Notes under the pieces: model-generated
Database searches by the model: none
Seen by the model: the letters and a program-made list of their open reading frames with translations, nothing else
Told to the model about the DNA's origin: nothing
Assembly: GCA_001464585.1 (NCBI GenBank)
Contig: LNFF01000006.1
Location: forward strand, 62,001-126,000
Direction: 5' to 3'
DNA from: Gammaproteobacteria bacterium Ga0077554
GTDB lineage: Bacteria; Pseudomonadota; Gammaproteobacteria; Ga0077554; Ga007554
DNA: 64,000 nucleotides
In this document: positions 9,391 through 19,659 of the stretch, one piece after another
How positions within the stretch are numbered: position 1 is the stretch's first letter
Layout: the number at the start of each line of letters is the position of its first letter
Position numbers and translations under genes: made by a program

Positions 9391-9432
9391 CGCCTTATAT
9401 CATTCCACAAAACGCGCAGTGCCGGTTTCTAT
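9391..9432 (-). pseudogene. Decayed copy of the 3' end of the NAD-dependent epimerase gene
   Basis: These 42 bases match 10461-10502, the last codons of the epimerase gene, at 36 positions. Read on the minus strand they give IETGTARFVE, then a TGA where the intact gene has Trp, then YKAYHE. The copy sits just beyond the Mrr-like gene, so that gene is bracketed by two versions of the epimerase 3' end. Confidence 0.75.
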
Positions 9433-9464
9433 TGTTGGGCTTCATTGGATTCAGCCTAACCTAC
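9433..9464. repeat. GTAGGTTGGGC-type repeat fragment
   Basis: It reads TGTTGGGCTTC...CAGCCTAACCTAC; the reverse complement begins GTAGGTTAGGCTGAAT and ends GAAGCCCAACA. This resembles a short palindromic repeat widespread between proteobacterial genes. Only this copy was noticed in the window. Confidence 0.45.
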
Positions 9465-9497
9465 CGCGCTGTGACTTCGATCGTCCGTTGGAATGCG

Positions 9498-10418
9498 TCA
9501 TTCTTCGTCAAAATAATCGGAGTCAATTTTCTTGACTTCATATTGGCCAACGACTGACACGCCAACATTGTGTTCCGCCATGAGTGAGGCTAGTTTCCCG
9601 CCACTAATCAGAATAATTTTTGACTCAATCATTGACACATACTCAAGTGCTTCTTTAGAAAAATTTGAAGTGGTAATGAAAACGCCTTTTCTAGCCCTCT
9701 GGCCCTGCAATGCTCCCGCAAATTTCTGAATTTCGGGACGCCCTACAACAGTTCCGTCCCATCGTTTGGCTTGGATGTAGATAACATCCAACCCCAGTCG
9801 ATCTTCATTTATTATTCCATCAATTCCGCCATCGCCGCTCTTTCCGAGCGCACGGCCTGCATCTTGTCTATTTCCGCCATAGCCCATTTTGACGAGGAGA
9901 TCCACCACAAGTCGTTCGAAAAATGATGGCGATGAATCTTTTACGGAAGAAAGAATTTCAACTTCTAAATTTTTTCTTAATGAACGGTATGCCGAAGCTA
10001 ATGCATCTTCTGGTGTTTCGCTGGCGACCATTTCGATGGAATAATTTGCGTCATTTGTTTTTGATGGATCTTTTTTACGGTTTCTGAATTCTTGGAATTC
10101 TGGGTAACGCCCCAATAGCGCGACATTAATTTTTTCCGGATTATCCGCTAACAGTTTGAGTCCCTGTTCGGTAATTTTGAAGTAACCCCGTTTTGGTGAT
10201 GTCAGCAGCCCTGCTTGCTTTAGATAGGAGCGCGCCCAGCCAACACGATTATTGAATACTGCCTGACTTCCACTAGGTAGAACCTCGTTCTTTTCTTCGT
10301 CGGAAAGAGAAAATTCTGTGGCAAGCGACTGTACGGAATCGCTGAACTTATGTTCTTGTTGGTCGGATGCCATCTGCAGCACAGGAAGCATTAGTGTCTG
10401 ATAATCCGGGATTGGCAT
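9498..10418 (-). CDS. Mrr-like restriction endonuclease (type IV restriction family)
   Basis: A 306-residue protein, close to the length of E. coli Mrr (304). Residues 1-110 form a winged-helix Mrr_N-like domain (FNNRVGWARSYLKQAGLL, then KRGYFKITEQG). The C-terminal half is a PD-(D/E)XK nuclease domain: FFERLVVDLLVKMGYGG, the Asp in SGDGGIDG near residue 199, and the QAK in YIQAKRW near 218. Family members cut DNA carrying foreign methylation. The gene is visibly AT-richer than its neighbours, with many AAA, GAT and ATT codons. It is bracketed by two copies of the epimerase 3' end, so it was probably acquired horizontally. No partner methylase is present, which fits a type IV enzyme. Confidence 0.88.
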   Translation of the reverse strand: MPIPDYQTLMLPVLQMASDQQEHKFSDSVQSLATEFSLSDEEKNEVLPSGSQAVFNNRVGWARSYLKQAGLLTSPKRGYFKITEQGLKLLADNPEKINVALLGRYPEFQEFRNRKKDPSKTNDANYSIEMVASETPEDALASAYRSLRKNLEVEILSSVKDSSPSFFERLVVDLLVKMGYGGNRQDAGRALGKSGDGGIDGIINEDRLGLDVIYIQAKRWDGTVVGRPEIQKFAGALQGQRARKGVFITTSNFSKEALEYVSMIESKIILISGGKLASLMAEHNVGVSVVGQYEVKKIDSDYFDEE

Positions 10419-10445
10419 ATTCTCAGATGATTCCTAATTCAGGCA

Positions 10446-11453
10446 TCATATCTTGTAATACGCTCTATACCATTCCACAAAACGCGCAATACCAGTTTCT
10501 ATGGCGGTGTCGGGTTTGAAACCGACGTCGCGGATCAGGTCGGCTACGTCGGCGTAGGTGGCAGGCACGTCGCCGTTTTGCAGCGGTAGCATGTTTTTCT
10601 GCGCTTTTTTGCCTAGGCAGTCTTCCAGAACTTCGATGAAGCGCAATAATTCCACCGGGTTGTGATTGCCGATGTTATAGAGGCGGTAGGGCGCGTAGCT
10701 GGTGGCTGAGTCGGGTTCGGCGCTGCTCCATTGCGGGTTGGGTGTGGCGACGTTGTCGAGGACGCGTATCACGCCTTCAACGATGTCGTCGATGTAAGTG
10801 AAGTCGCGGCGATGGTTGCCGTAATTGAATACGTCTATCGGTTTGCCCGCCAGGATGCTTTTGGTAAACATGAACAGCGCCATGTCGGGGCGTCCCCACG
10901 GGCCGTACACGGTGAAGAAGCGCAAGCCGGTGGTGGGCATTTTGTAGAGATGGCTGTAGGTATGAGCCATCAGTTCGTTGGCTTTTTTACTGGCCGCGTA
11001 CAGGCTCACGGGATGATCGACGTTGTCGTGTACGGAAAACGGCATCCTGGTGTTGGCGCCGTACACGGAGCTGCTGGAAGCGTATACCAGATGTTCGACG
11101 CCATTGTGGCGGCAGCCTTCGAGAATGTTGATGAAGCCCACCAGGTTGCTGTCGACATAGGCATGGGGGTTAGTGATGGAATATCTGACGCCCGCTTGCG
11201 CGGCGAGATTTACGACGCGCTGTGGTTTATGTTTGGCAAATACCGCTTCCATGGCCGCACGGTCTTCAATGCTGACGCGCACATCGGTGAAGTTGGCGTG
11301 ATCCGCAGTGCGTGCCAGCCGCGCTTTTTTCAGATTGACATCGTAATAGTCATTGAGGTTGTCTACGCCGATAACTTCATCACCACGCGCAAGTAATCGC
11401 AGTGACAGGGCAGAACCGATAAATCCGGCAGCGCCGGTAATTAAAATTTTCAT
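10446..11453 (-). CDS. NAD-dependent nucleotide-sugar epimerase (UDP-glucuronate 4-epimerase type)
   Basis: A 335-residue extended SDR enzyme. The NAD-binding motif [15 protein letters not shown] lies at residues 7-21. The catalytic Ser-Tyr-Lys set is visible in YASSSSVYG and [12 protein letters not shown] (Tyr near 152). The segments [18 protein letters not shown] and [19 protein letters not shown] are typical of the CapI/LspL group, which converts UDP-glucuronate to UDP-galacturonate. With ugd supplying UDP-glucuronate two genes upstream, that role is consistent. UDP-GlcNAc(A) epimerisation is an alternative because of the TviB-like dehydrogenase next door. It is probably the third gene of the ugd operon. 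Confidence 0.88.
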   Translation of the reverse strand: MKILITGAAGFIGSALSLRLLARGDEVIGVDNLNDYYDVNLKKARLARTADHANFTDVRVSIEDRAAMEAVFAKHKPQRVVNLAAQAGVRYSITNPHAYVDSNLVGFINILEGCRHNGVEHLVYASSSSVYGANTRMPFSVHDNVDHPVSLYAASKKANELMAHTYSHLYKMPTTGLRFFTVYGPWGRPDMALFMFTKSILAGKPIDVFNYGNHRRDFTYIDDIVEGVIRVLDNVATPNPQWSSAEPDSATSYAPYRLYNIGNHNPVELLRFIEVLEDCLGKKAQKNMLPLQNGDVPATYADVADLIRDVGFKPDTAIETGIARFVEWYRAYYKI

Positions 11454-11474
11454 GAGTTCTCCGTTAAGATCGGG

Positions 11475-11582
11475 CTGTCATCCCGAACATAGTAAAGTTG
11501 TCATCCCGAACGCAGTGAGGGATCTTAAAAATGACATTTTTTGAGATTCAGAATGACATTGTTCGCGGCTCGGAATGACATG
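11475..11582. repeat. Dispersed GAAATGACA-family repeats, clustered partial copies
   Basis: Several short units in a row: CTGTCATCCCGAACATAG, TTGTCATCCCGAACGCAG, then AAAATGACATTTTTTGAGA, CAGAATGACATTG and CGGAATGACATGG. The array lies between two genes of the same operon. Confidence 0.7.
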
Positions 11583-11590
11583 GCTCGCCC

Positions 11591-12868
11591 CTACAACCTG
11601 CCATCAACCTGATCAACAGGCAGGATATATTTCACATCAAACAGCACGGCTTGTGGTTTGCCCAAAGCGCGGATTTTCTCTACGCCCATTTCATGAAACT
11701 GGCGATGCGCGACGGCCAGGATAATGGCGTCATACTTGCCTGGTTCCAGCGTGGATACGGGTGTGATGCCGTATTCATGTTCAGCTTCTTTGGGGTTGAT
11801 CCACGGGTCATACACGTCGACATGCGCATTGTAACTCTGCAACTCGCTGATAATGTCGATCACTTTGGTGTTGCGCAAATCCGGGCAGTTTTCCTTGAAG
11901 GTGAGGCCCATCACCAGCACGTTGGCGTTAGCGACGTGGACGCGGCGCTGGATCATCATTTTGATAACGCGCTGCGCGACATACGGCCCCATGCCGTCGT
12001 TGATGCGGCGTCCGGCGAGAATTACTTCGGGCAGATAACCGATTTCCTGTGCTTTATGGGTGAGATAATATGGATCAACGCCAATGCAATGCCCGCCCAC
12101 CAAACCAGGACGAAACGGCAGGAAGTTCCATTTGGTGCCTGCCGCTTCCAGCACTTCCAGCGTATCAATGCCAAGCCGGTTGAAAATCAGCGCCAGCTCA
12201 TTGATGAGCGCGATGTTGACATCGCGCTGGGTATTTTCAATGACTTTTGCGGCCTCGGCAACACGGATGCTGCTGGCCTTGTGGGTGCCGGCGATGATAA
12301 TGCTTTTGTAAAGTTGATCAACAAACTCTGCGACTTCCGGCGTGGAGCCGGAAGTCACTTTAAGAATATTGATGACGCGATGTTCCTTGTCGCCAGGATT
12401 GATGCGCTCCGGGCTGTAGCCGGCGAAGAAATCCTGATTGTATTTCATGCCCGAGAGTGATTCGATAATCGGTATGCAGACTTCTTCTGTCGCACCCGGA
12501 TAGACAGTCGACTCAAAAATAGCGATATCGCCTTTTTTCATAACCTTGCCCAAGGTCTGACTGGCCTTGACCAAGGGGGTGAGGTCGGGGCGTTTGTGTT
12601 CGTCTACCGGCGTAGGTACCGTAACGATGAAAACATTACATCCTACCAAGTCATCCGGGTTAGTGGTGTAGGTCAGGTGCCGGGCTTGAACCAGTTCGTC
12701 GGCATCGACCTCCAGCGAGCTGTCTTTGCCCTGCCGCAGCTCGGCAATACGCGGCGCGCTGATGTCTAGGCCCACGGTCGGGAAGTGCTTGCCGAATTCA
12801 ACCGCCAGTGGCAGGCCGACATAACCTAGGCCGATCATGCCGATTTTTGTTTTATCCAAGGTTAACAT
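11591..12868 (-). CDS. Nucleotide-sugar dehydrogenase (TviB/WbpA-type UDP-HexNAc dehydrogenase)
   Basis: A 425-residue enzyme of the UDP-glucose/GDP-mannose dehydrogenase family. The N-terminal Rossmann motif is [15 protein letters not shown]; the catalytic cysteine is in [17 protein letters not shown] near residue 258; the C-terminal domain has [17 protein letters not shown]. The [12 protein letters not shown] form and overall length are characteristic of the TviB/WbpA branch, which oxidises UDP-GlcNAc or UDP-GalNAc to the uronic acid rather than UDP-glucose. It lies 20 bp downstream of ugd and feeds the same polysaccharide pathway. Substrate assignment is by family only. Confidence 0.88.
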   Translation of the reverse strand: MLTLDKTKIGMIGLGYVGLPLAVEFGKHFPTVGLDISAPRIAELRQGKDSSLEVDADELVQARHLTYTTNPDDLVGCNVFIVTVPTPVDEHKRPDLTPLVKASQTLGKVMKKGDIAIFESTVYPGATEEVCIPIIESLSGMKYNQDFFAGYSPERINPGDKEHRVINILKVTSGSTPEVAEFVDQLYKSIIIAGTHKASSIRVAEAAKVIENTQRDVNIALINELALIFNRLGIDTLEVLEAAGTKWNFLPFRPGLVGGHCIGVDPYYLTHKAQEIGYLPEVILAGRRINDGMGPYVAQRVIKMMIQRRVHVANANVLVMGLTFKENCPDLRNTKVIDIISELQSYNAHVDVYDPWINPKEAEHEYGITPVSTLEPGKYDAIILAVAHRQFHEMGVEKIRALGKPQAVLFDVKYILPVDQVDGRL

Positions 12869-12888
12869 TGTGTTTTATCCTTATGTTT

Positions 12889-14223
12889 TTATACAACAGA
12901 CGCGCCTCGTCCAATCGCGTAATAGGTAAACCCTTCTTTGGTCATTAGACGTGGGTCATACAGATTGCGGCCATCGAAAATCAACGGTTGTTTGAGCGTG
13001 GCTTTGAGCTTGCCAAAATCCGGGCTGCGGAATTCGTTCCATTCTGTAGCGATTACCAAGGCATCGGCGCCTGTCAATGTATCGGCGGGGGAGTCGCAGA
13101 GCGTAAGGCTGGGCTGGTCTTCATAAATCCGCTGCGTCTCGTGCATGGCGGCCGGGTCATAGGCCTGAACGCGCGCGCCACGCTCCCACAGGGCTTCCAT
13201 CAGGCTACGGCTGGGGGCGGCGCGCATATCGTCGGTATTCGGCTTGAAAGCCAAGCCCCACAGGGCAAAAGTCAACCCTTCCAGCTTTCCTTTAAAATGT
13301 TTATCTATTTTGTTGAATAATATGTGCTTCTGCCGGTTATTCACCGCCTCTACGGCGCTGAGTAACTCGGCCTTATAGCCCACCTGTTGAGCAGTGCGCT
13401 CCAGCGCCTGCACGTCTTTAGGAAAGCACGAGCCGCCATAACCACAGCCCGGATAAATAAAATGGTAACCAATTCGCGGGTCTGAGCCGATACCTAGACG
13501 CACCTGCGCAATATCTGCGCCGAGCCGCTCGGCGAGGTTGGCCAGCTCGTTCATAAAGCTGATTTTGGTGGCCAGCATGGCGTTGGCGGCGTATTTGGTC
13601 AGCTCTGCCGAGCGAATGTCCATCACCACCAGGCGCTCATGGTTGCGGTTAAAAGGGGCGTACAGGGCGCGCAATAATTCTGTGGTGCGTGGGTTGTCGG
13701 TGCCGATAACCACACGGTCAGGTTTCATGAAATCATCAATGGCGGCACCTTCCTTGAGGAATTCAGGATTTGAAACTACATCAAATTCAATGCTCTTACC
13801 GCGTACTTTTAAAGTATTTTCTACGGTACTACGCACCTTGTCGGCGGTGCCGACCGGCACGGTGGACTTGTTGACGATGATACGGTAACTGTCCATATGC
13901 TCACCGATACTTTTGGCAACGGCAGTCACATATTGCAGGTCGGCCGAACCGTCTTCGTCCGGCGGAGTGCCCACGGCAATGAACTGGAACAGGCCATGCG
14001 CCACACCCGCCGCAATGTCCGTAGTGAAGGCCAGCCGCCCAGATTGGCTATTGCTCAGAACCAGCGCTTCCAGGCCGGGTTCATAGATGGGAATTTCGCC
14101 GCGTTTGAGCATGTCGACCTTGCGGGCGTCAATATCGACGCACAACACCTCGTTACCGACCTCCGCCAGGCAGGCGCCAGTAACCAATCCGACATAGCCG
14201 GAGCCGAAGATAGTGATTTTCAT
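12889..14223 (-). CDS. ugd: UDP-glucose 6-dehydrogenase
   Basis: A 444-residue enzyme that oxidises UDP-glucose to UDP-glucuronate with two NAD. The NAD motif [17 protein letters not shown] starts at residue 7. The central motif is [12 protein letters not shown], with the catalytic cysteine near residue 263. The C-terminus has [18 protein letters not shown]. It is the first gene of a leftward operon ugd - UDP-HexNAc dehydrogenase - epimerase, and its promoter should lie in the 349-bp gap shared with the divergent priming transferase gene. Together with the pgm-type gene at the other end of the window, the cell has visible steps from glucose-6-phosphate to uronic acids except galU. Confidence 0.93.
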   Translation of the reverse strand: MKITIFGSGYVGLVTGACLAEVGNEVLCVDIDARKVDMLKRGEIPIYEPGLEALVLSNSQSGRLAFTTDIAAGVAHGLFQFIAVGTPPDEDGSADLQYVTAVAKSIGEHMDSYRIIVNKSTVPVGTADKVRSTVENTLKVRGKSIEFDVVSNPEFLKEGAAIDDFMKPDRVVIGTDNPRTTELLRALYAPFNRNHERLVVMDIRSAELTKYAANAMLATKISFMNELANLAERLGADIAQVRLGIGSDPRIGYHFIYPGCGYGGSCFPKDVQALERTAQQVGYKAELLSAVEAVNNRQKHILFNKIDKHFKGKLEGLTFALWGLAFKPNTDDMRAAPSRSLMEALWERGARVQAYDPAAMHETQRIYEDQPSLTLCDSPADTLTGADALVIATEWNEFRSPDFGKLKATLKQPLIFDGRNLYDPRLMTKEGFTYYAIGRGASVV

Positions 14224-14572
14224 GGTATTATTCCCAGGATTTTAGACGGCTAAAATGTAACAATATCAAAAATACAGGATTAAGGCAAAAGACACTGGTA
14301 CAAGAAGCGGCAAAGCAAGGGGAATGGGGTGTTTTTGCCTTACTCAGAATGTCACAAATTCGTGCGATGATTATACAAACTTTTAATCCTGCACCGATAA
14401 CCAAGAAAAAATTTAATCATCAGGCTTTAGTCGTTCGTGTGCACCTCCTGAATATTGTCCGCCATCATCAAAAAATCAGCGCGGCAATAGGTAATTTATG
14501 AACGTTTGAATTCTACACACCCACACAGATCAGTGGGTTTTTTGCCTTACTTCAAAAAGAGACACGTATTCC
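14224..14572. promoter_or_regulatory. Divergent control region between ugd and the priming transferase
   Basis: 349 bases without a gene. It carries three copies of a 10-base word: TAAGGCAAAA at 14281-14290 (inverted), and TTTTGCCTTA at 14333-14342 and 14540-14549. Near the right end, ACCCAC (14519-14524) can pair with GTGGGT (14533-14538), followed by a run of six T, a possible attenuator just before the transferase gene. I found no clear sigma-54 promoter and no ops/JUMPstart element. Confidence 0.5.
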
Positions 14573-15961
14573 ATGGTTCGCTTATTTAAACATTATGTAC
14601 CGCATTCATTCCTGATGCTGGGAGTAGTTGAGGTCGTAATTTTAGTGTCATCCATCTATTTGGGTGCGTCATTGCGATTTGCCGGTGAAGATCAACCCCT
14701 GAAAGCCGTGGGACCCCTGTTACCCAAAGCATTGATCTTTGCGTTGGTGATGATCAGCGTGATGACAGCCGTGGGTTTATACAAGAGCAATCTGCGCGAG
14801 GGTGTCGCCGGCATGCTGTTGCGCATCGGCATCAGCATTTTGTTTGGCCTGGCGGCCATGAGCTTTGTGTTCTATCTCTTCCCCTCCCTGTTTTTAGGGC
14901 GCGGCGCCTTTGGTTTGGCTTTTGCTGCGGCGCTCACCAGCATTGTGTTAACACGGATTATATTCTTTAAAGTCGTGAATCAGGAAGCCATGAAACGGCG
15001 CATCCTGGTGCTGGGCACGGGCAAACGCGCTGCCGCACTTGCCCAGCAACTGCGCCGCAAAGTAGATAGACGTGGTTTTGTTATTGTGGCGTATGCACAT
15101 GTAATCGGAGAACAGGACGCTATCCCACCCCAACACATTGTACACCTTGATGTTCCGTTGCTGGAATACGCTGACCAGCAGCAGGTGGATGAAATTGTCG
15201 TCGCCGTTGAAGATCGCCGCAAGGGTTTACCGGTACACCAGCTTCTCGATTGTAAGATGAGTGGCATTGAAGTGGTGGATATGCTGACATTTTTTGAACG
15301 GCAGGGCGGAAAAATCCGGCTGGATTTATTACACCCGAGCTGGTTAATTTATTCAGATGGATTTTTAAGCGGATTTTTTCAGTCATATACTAAACGGATG
15401 TTTGATATTGTAGCCAGCCTGGTATTGTTGTCAGTTGCATGGCCGTTCATGATCATCGCTGCCATTGCAATCAAACTCGAAAGTCCAGGATCCATTCTAT
15501 ATCGACAAATACGGGTAGGCCAGAATTGGCGACTCATTCAGGTGCTGAAATTCCGTAGCATGTGCAGTGATGCTGAAAAAGATGGCCCGCAGTGGGCAGG
15601 CAAAAATGACAGCCGGGTAACGCGGGTCGGCGCCTTTATCCGCAAGGCGCGCATTGATGAGTTGCCGCAATTATGGAACGTATTAAAAGGTGAAATGAGT
15701 TTTGTCGGGCCACGGCCGGAGCGCCCGATGTTTGTTGAGCAGCTTTCTCAAACTATTCCCTATTATGCCGAGCGTCATCGCGTTAAACCCGGCATCACCG
15801 GGTGGGCACAAATCCGTTATCCGTATGGCTCTACGGAGAAAGATGCTGTGGAGAAATTGCAGTACGACTTATATTACGTAAAAAATTACAGCCTGTTTCT
15901 TGACCTGCTGATTCTGTTTCAGACCGCCGAAGTAATTTTATGGGGCAGAGGCGCGCGTTGA
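14573..15961 (+). CDS. Polyprenyl-phosphate sugar-1-phosphate transferase (EpsB/WcaJ-like, PEP-CTERM-associated type)
   Basis: A 462-residue priming enzyme. Five N-terminal membrane segments (about 1-120) are followed by a Rossmann-like cytoplasmic region ([19 protein letters not shown] near 142). A last membrane hairpin begins [17 protein letters not shown] near 270, and the bacterial sugar transferase catalytic domain has [45 protein letters not shown] and [10 protein letters not shown]. It loads the first sugar phosphate onto undecaprenyl phosphate to start an exopolysaccharide. The domain layout and the prsKRT genes downstream match the TIGR03013 family of exosortase-linked transferases. 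The gene begins the rightward unit that leads to prsK. Confidence 0.9.
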   Translation: MVRLFKHYVPHSFLMLGVVEVVILVSSIYLGASLRFAGEDQPLKAVGPLLPKALIFALVMISVMTAVGLYKSNLREGVAGMLLRIGISILFGLAAMSFVFYLFPSLFLGRGAFGLAFAAALTSIVLTRIIFFKVVNQEAMKRRILVLGTGKRAAALAQQLRRKVDRRGFVIVAYAHVIGEQDAIPPQHIVHLDVPLLEYADQQQVDEIVVAVEDRRKGLPVHQLLDCKMSGIEVVDMLTFFERQGGKIRLDLLHPSWLIYSDGFLSGFFQSYTKRMFDIVASLVLLSVAWPFMIIAAIAIKLESPGSILYRQIRVGQNWRLIQVLKFRSMCSDAEKDGPQWAGKNDSRVTRVGAFIRKARIDELPQLWNVLKGEMSFVGPRPERPMFVEQLSQTIPYYAERHRVKPGITGWAQIRYPYGSTEKDAVEKLQYDLYYVKNYSLFLDLLILFQTAEVILWGRGAR

Positions 15962-16047
15962 CTCTGAAAACGGCGATCGAGCCGTAGAGCAGATTGTGCT
16001 ATGAAATTTTTTCGTGTCTTTCGTGGATGGGTACGTGCATCACATCA

Positions 16048-18180
16048 ATGACTAATATGCTCGATATCGGTGTCATCAGTTATTTGGCCGCTGCCCTGCT
16101 GTTTTTAGTGCTGTCGCTGTTATTAATGACCAGTTGGCGCGGACGGTTGCAAGGGGCGTTATTGGTCGGCGCATGCGTGGTCACTGTCCTGTGGGCTACG
16201 GTGGTGGCCTACCATGCCGCACGTGATTATCCGGCATCGCTGCTGGTGCCGCTACTGGAAATCATACGCAACGCAGTATGGTTTGCGTTTCTGATCCGGT
16301 TATTACATCCGGTCGAAATAGCGGCGCCCATGTCTACCCGGCTAAAGATACTCACGGCGCTGGTGTTGGGTATGTGCCTGGTGTTGCTGGTGCTGCTGTA
16401 TGTGGGCGGCAGTATTTACGTCAATATTTTCGGGCAGGTGTTTTTGTCCATCATCGGGCTGGGGTTAGTCGAGCAGGTTTATCGTAACACCGTGCCGGAA
16501 CGGCGGTGGGCGCTTAAATTTCTGTGCCTGGGCATTGGTGGCATGTTTGCGTATGATTTATTTTTATATTCGGACGCCTTGCTGATACAACGCGTTGATA
16601 TGGATTTGTGGAATGCCCGTGGCATGATCACTGCGCTGGCCGTGCCGCTGATTGCTTTTTCTGCCGCACGTAATCCGCAGTGGTCACTGGATGTCTTTGT
16701 TTCACGGGGCATCGTTTTCCATACGGCCGCCTTGATGGGAGCGGGTCTGTATCTGCTGGTGATGGCCGCCGCCGGATATTACATTCGCCTCTATGGCGGC
16801 ACCTGGGGCACGGCAGTGCAGGTGATCTTCCTGTTTGGTTCTGCTGTCATATTGCTCATTGCAATCGCCTCTGGACAGGTACGGGCGCGTGTTAAAGTTT
16901 TTTTTAATAAACATTTTTTCAGCCATAAATATGATTACCGGGAAGAATGGCTGCACTTTATACGTACCCTGGCGGGCGGCGAAGCCGGGCAGCCCCTGTC
17001 ATCCATTCCCGGACGCGAGCGTGCCATCCAAGCGCTTGCGCAGATTGTGGATAGCCCAGCAGGGTTAGTATGGTGGCGGCAGGATATGATGGCGTCATCA
17101 GGCGATGATGGTGGATCACCCTTTGTGCTGCTGGCACGCTGGAATGCCGGGCAAAACGTGGCGGTTAGCAATATGGAAAGTGGTTCCTTGATGCGTTTTC
17201 TCGACACGACCCAATGGATTATTGACCTGGGACAATATGCTAAAGCACCGGATTTTTATGTTGGCCTGGATCTCCCGCAATGGTTGCGCGAACTGAGCGG
17301 GATGCCCAATGGCGCCTGGTTGGTGATTCCATTGATCCTGCATCAGCGCGTATTGGGATTCATGGTATTAATGCAGCCCCGCGCAGCGCGGGCGGTTAAT
17401 TGGGAAGACCGTGATTTGTTAAAAACCGCAGGCTGCCAGGCGGCCAGTTATATTGCGCAACTCGAAGCCACCAAAGCATTAGTACATGCACGCCAGTTCG
17501 AAGCATTTAACCGGTTGTCAGCTTTTGTAGTGCATGACCTGAAAAATCTGGTAGCGCAACTGGCCCTTGTGGTGTCGAACGCAGCAAAGCATAAAAACAA
17601 TCCAGCGTTCATGGAAGATGCCATTAATACCGTGGAAAATGCCACGCTGAAGATGAATCGTCTGCTCATTCAGTTGCGTGCTGGCAGCGTGCGGCCGCAT
17701 ACTGTCAGGCAGTTGCTGGATCTTGATACGCTGTTGCGTGAAGTCATTGCAACGCGCGCGCATGTGAAGCCAGTGCCCGAACTGCAATGCGCCGAGAACC
17801 GCCTGCGCATACAGGCAGATCGCGATCGGCTTGCCGCCGTGTTTGGGCATATTATACAAAATGCCCAGGATGCCACGCCGCCCGAGGGTTATGTAAAAGT
17901 GCGCCTGTACAACAGTACTGATAATAATAGTGGGGCAGGGCAGGCGGTGCTGGAAGTGGAAGACAGTGGTCACGGAATGGATGCCAGGTTTATCCGCGAA
18001 CGCTTATTTCAGCCATTTCAAACTACCAAAGGTAACGCCGGCATGGGTATTGGTGTGTATCAGAGCCGTGAAGTGGTGCGTGAATTGGGCGGGGATGTTG
18101 AGGTGGTCAGTGAACCGGGCAAAGGTACACTTTTTCGTGTACGAATCCCGCTGGATTTGACCGCGCCAGCGGGCGCTTGA
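16048..18180 (+). CDS. prsK: PEP-CTERM system sensor histidine kinase
   Basis: About 710 residues. Roughly eight or nine membrane segments fill residues 1-285, then a GAF-like domain (about 300-480) and a kinase core. The phosphorylated histidine is in FVVHDLKNLVAQ near residue 496; the N box is HIIQNAQDATPPEG, and the G boxes are EVEDSGHGMD and GMGIGVYQSREV. This layout is that of PrsK, the kinase encoded with exosortase/PEP-CTERM systems. I chose the ATG at 16048; the open frame extends to 15994 but its extra residues are not hydrophobic membrane sequence. prsR follows after 65 bp. The input signal is unknown; membrane or envelope state is a guess. Confidence 0.88.
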   Translation: MTNMLDIGVISYLAAALLFLVLSLLLMTSWRGRLQGALLVGACVVTVLWATVVAYHAARDYPASLLVPLLEIIRNAVWFAFLIRLLHPVEIAAPMSTRLKILTALVLGMCLVLLVLLYVGGSIYVNIFGQVFLSIIGLGLVEQVYRNTVPERRWALKFLCLGIGGMFAYDLFLYSDALLIQRVDMDLWNARGMITALAVPLIAFSAARNPQWSLDVFVSRGIVFHTAALMGAGLYLLVMAAAGYYIRLYGGTWGTAVQVIFLFGSAVILLIAIASGQVRARVKVFFNKHFFSHKYDYREEWLHFIRTLAGGEAGQPLSSIPGRERAIQALAQIVDSPAGLVWWRQDMMASSGDDGGSPFVLLARWNAGQNVAVSNMESGSLMRFLDTTQWIIDLGQYAKAPDFYVGLDLPQWLRELSGMPNGAWLVIPLILHQRVLGFMVLMQPRAARAVNWEDRDLLKTAGCQAASYIAQLEATKALVHARQFEAFNRLSAFVVHDLKNLVAQLALVVSNAAKHKNNPAFMEDAINTVENATLKMNRLLIQLRAGSVRPHTVRQLLDLDTLLREVIATRAHVKPVPELQCAENRLRIQADRDRLAAVFGHIIQNAQDATPPEGYVKVRLYNSTDNNSGAGQAVLEVEDSGHGMDARFIRERLFQPFQTTKGNAGMGIGVYQSREVVRELGGDVEVVSEPGKGTLFRVRIPLDLTAPAGA

Positions 18181-18185
18181 ATTAA

Positions 18186-18201
18186 GGGTGCCTCTATAAA
18201 T
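18186..18201. repeat. Solo end of the MITE-like element between prsK and prsR
   Basis: GGGTGCCTCTATAAAT is the exact reverse complement of the right terminal repeat of the element at 34524-34663. No partner end is seen in this 65-bp gap. Confidence 0.55.
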
Positions 18202-18245
18202 AAATCCACGGGTAAAAGATGCGGACAGATCAGGAGTAGACCGAA

Positions 18246-19634
18246 GTGAATACGGTAACAAAAAATACATTGTTAATCGTTGAAGATGATCCCGGGCTGC
18301 AAAGTCAGTTGAAGTGGTGCTTTGAAGGCCTGGATGTGGTGGTGGCCGGTGACCGTGAAGCCGCTTTAGCGCAGCTACGCCTCTACGAACCGCTGGTGGT
18401 TACCCTTGATCTTGGTTTGCCCCCCGATGCCAGTGGCGCAAGCGAAGGACTGGCAACCTTGGCACAGATTATTACCATTGCCCCGCGCACCAAGGTGATC
18501 GTAGTAACAGGCAATGATGACCGCGAAAATGCAGTGCGTGCCATTGCGCTAGGCGCCTATGATTTTTATCAAAAGCCGGTTGATCCGGAGATTTTATCAC
18601 TGATTGTAAATCGTGCCTTTCATCTGCATCAACTGGAAACTGAAAATCTCGCGCTGGCCGCAGCGCAACGCGTCACATCACCGTTGTCGGGCATCATTGC
18701 TTCCAGTCCGCAAATGCTCAAAGTATGCCGTACCGTCGAAAAAGTAGCGCCCACCAATGTGACAGTGCTGTTATTGGGCGAAAGCGGTACCGGCAAGGAA
18801 CTGTTTGCCCACGCCCTACATGATCTGAGCAACCGTGCTGAGCGGCGTTTTGTCGCACTCAACTGCGCGGCAATTCCTGAAACACTCCTCGAAAGCGAAT
18901 TGTTTGGTTATGAAAAAGGTGCGTTTACCGGAGCCAACAAAAAAGTCAGGGGCAAAATAGAGCATGCGGAGGGTGGAACACTTTTTCTTGATGAGGTAGG
19001 TGATTTACCGATGGCGTTACAAGCCAAATTATTACGTTTTTTACAGGAACGTGTCATCGAACGTATCGGCGGACGTGAAGAGATCGCCGTTGATGTACGC
19101 GTCATTTGTGCGACGCATCAGGATATCCTTAAACAGGTGCGTGCTGGCCACTTTCGTGAAGATCTGTATTATCGTGTCAATGAGTTGACCATCAATATTC
19201 CCCCATTGCGGGAGCGCGAAGGTGATATACCCCTGGTGGCGCGCGCGTTGCTGGATAAATATTGTATGCAGCACCATAAACCCCGGCGTGATTTCAGCCA
19301 AACCGCCATGGCGGCGATTGAAGCGTATGAATGGCCGGGGAATGTCCGTGAACTGGAAAATCGCATTAGTCGCGCAGTCATCATGAGCGAGGGCGATCAC
19401 ATCGAAATGGAAGATCTGGAGTTTGTTGCGGAAAATAATGTGGGCGATAAAGGCCAGGCCAAACCGACACCCCTTAATTTACGGCAGGTACGTGATGAAG
19501 CGGAGCGTCAGGCCATTATCAGGGCGTTGAACTGGTTTAATGGCAACATAGTTCAAGCCGCCGATGCGCTCGGTATCAGCCGGCCTACGCTGTACGATTT
19601 AATCAATAAATTTGGCCTTAAAGAAAAGCTCTGA
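18246..19634 (+). CDS. prsR: PEP-CTERM-box sigma-54-dependent response regulator
   Basis: A 462-residue NtrC-type activator. The receiver domain (1-125) has acidic EDD at 12-14, the phosphorylated Asp in VTLDLGLPP near residue 55, and KPVD near 115. The AAA+ domain has Walker A GESGTGKE, the sigma-54 contact loop GAFTGA, and Walker B GGTLFLDEVG. The C-terminal Fis-type helix-turn-helix ends NIVQAADALGISRPTLYDLI. All parts needed to activate sigma-54 promoters are intact. It starts at GTG (18246) with AGGAG upstream. By family knowledge, PrsR switches on PEP-CTERM protein and polysaccharide genes; no target promoter was recognised in this window. Confidence 0.92.
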   Translation: MNTVTKNTLLIVEDDPGLQSQLKWCFEGLDVVVAGDREAALAQLRLYEPLVVTLDLGLPPDASGASEGLATLAQIITIAPRTKVIVVTGNDDRENAVRAIALGAYDFYQKPVDPEILSLIVNRAFHLHQLETENLALAAAQRVTSPLSGIIASSPQMLKVCRTVEKVAPTNVTVLLLGESGTGKELFAHALHDLSNRAERRFVALNCAAIPETLLESELFGYEKGAFTGANKKVRGKIEHAEGGTLFLDEVGDLPMALQAKLLRFLQERVIERIGGREEIAVDVRVICATHQDILKQVRAGHFREDLYYRVNELTINIPPLREREGDIPLVARALLDKYCMQHHKPRRDFSQTAMAAIEAYEWPGNVRELENRISRAVIMSEGDHIEMEDLEFVAENNVGDKGQAKPTPLNLRQVRDEAERQAIIRALNWFNGNIVQAADALGISRPTLYDLINKFGLKEKL

Positions 19635-19659
19635 AAAATTATACTTCGGGAGATAACCA

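Noticed and set aside
10731-11396. 221-codon open frame opposite the epimerase gene
   Set aside because: Antisense shadow of a conserved gene with no recognisable motif.
11651-12460. 269-codon open frame opposite the UDP-HexNAc dehydrogenase gene
   Set aside because: It lies entirely antisense to a clear conserved enzyme and shows no domain or start signal; it reflects codon bias.
14224-14572. ops/JUMPstart (RfaH) element before the polysaccharide operon
   Set aside because: No GGCGGTAGC-type core was found in the gap.
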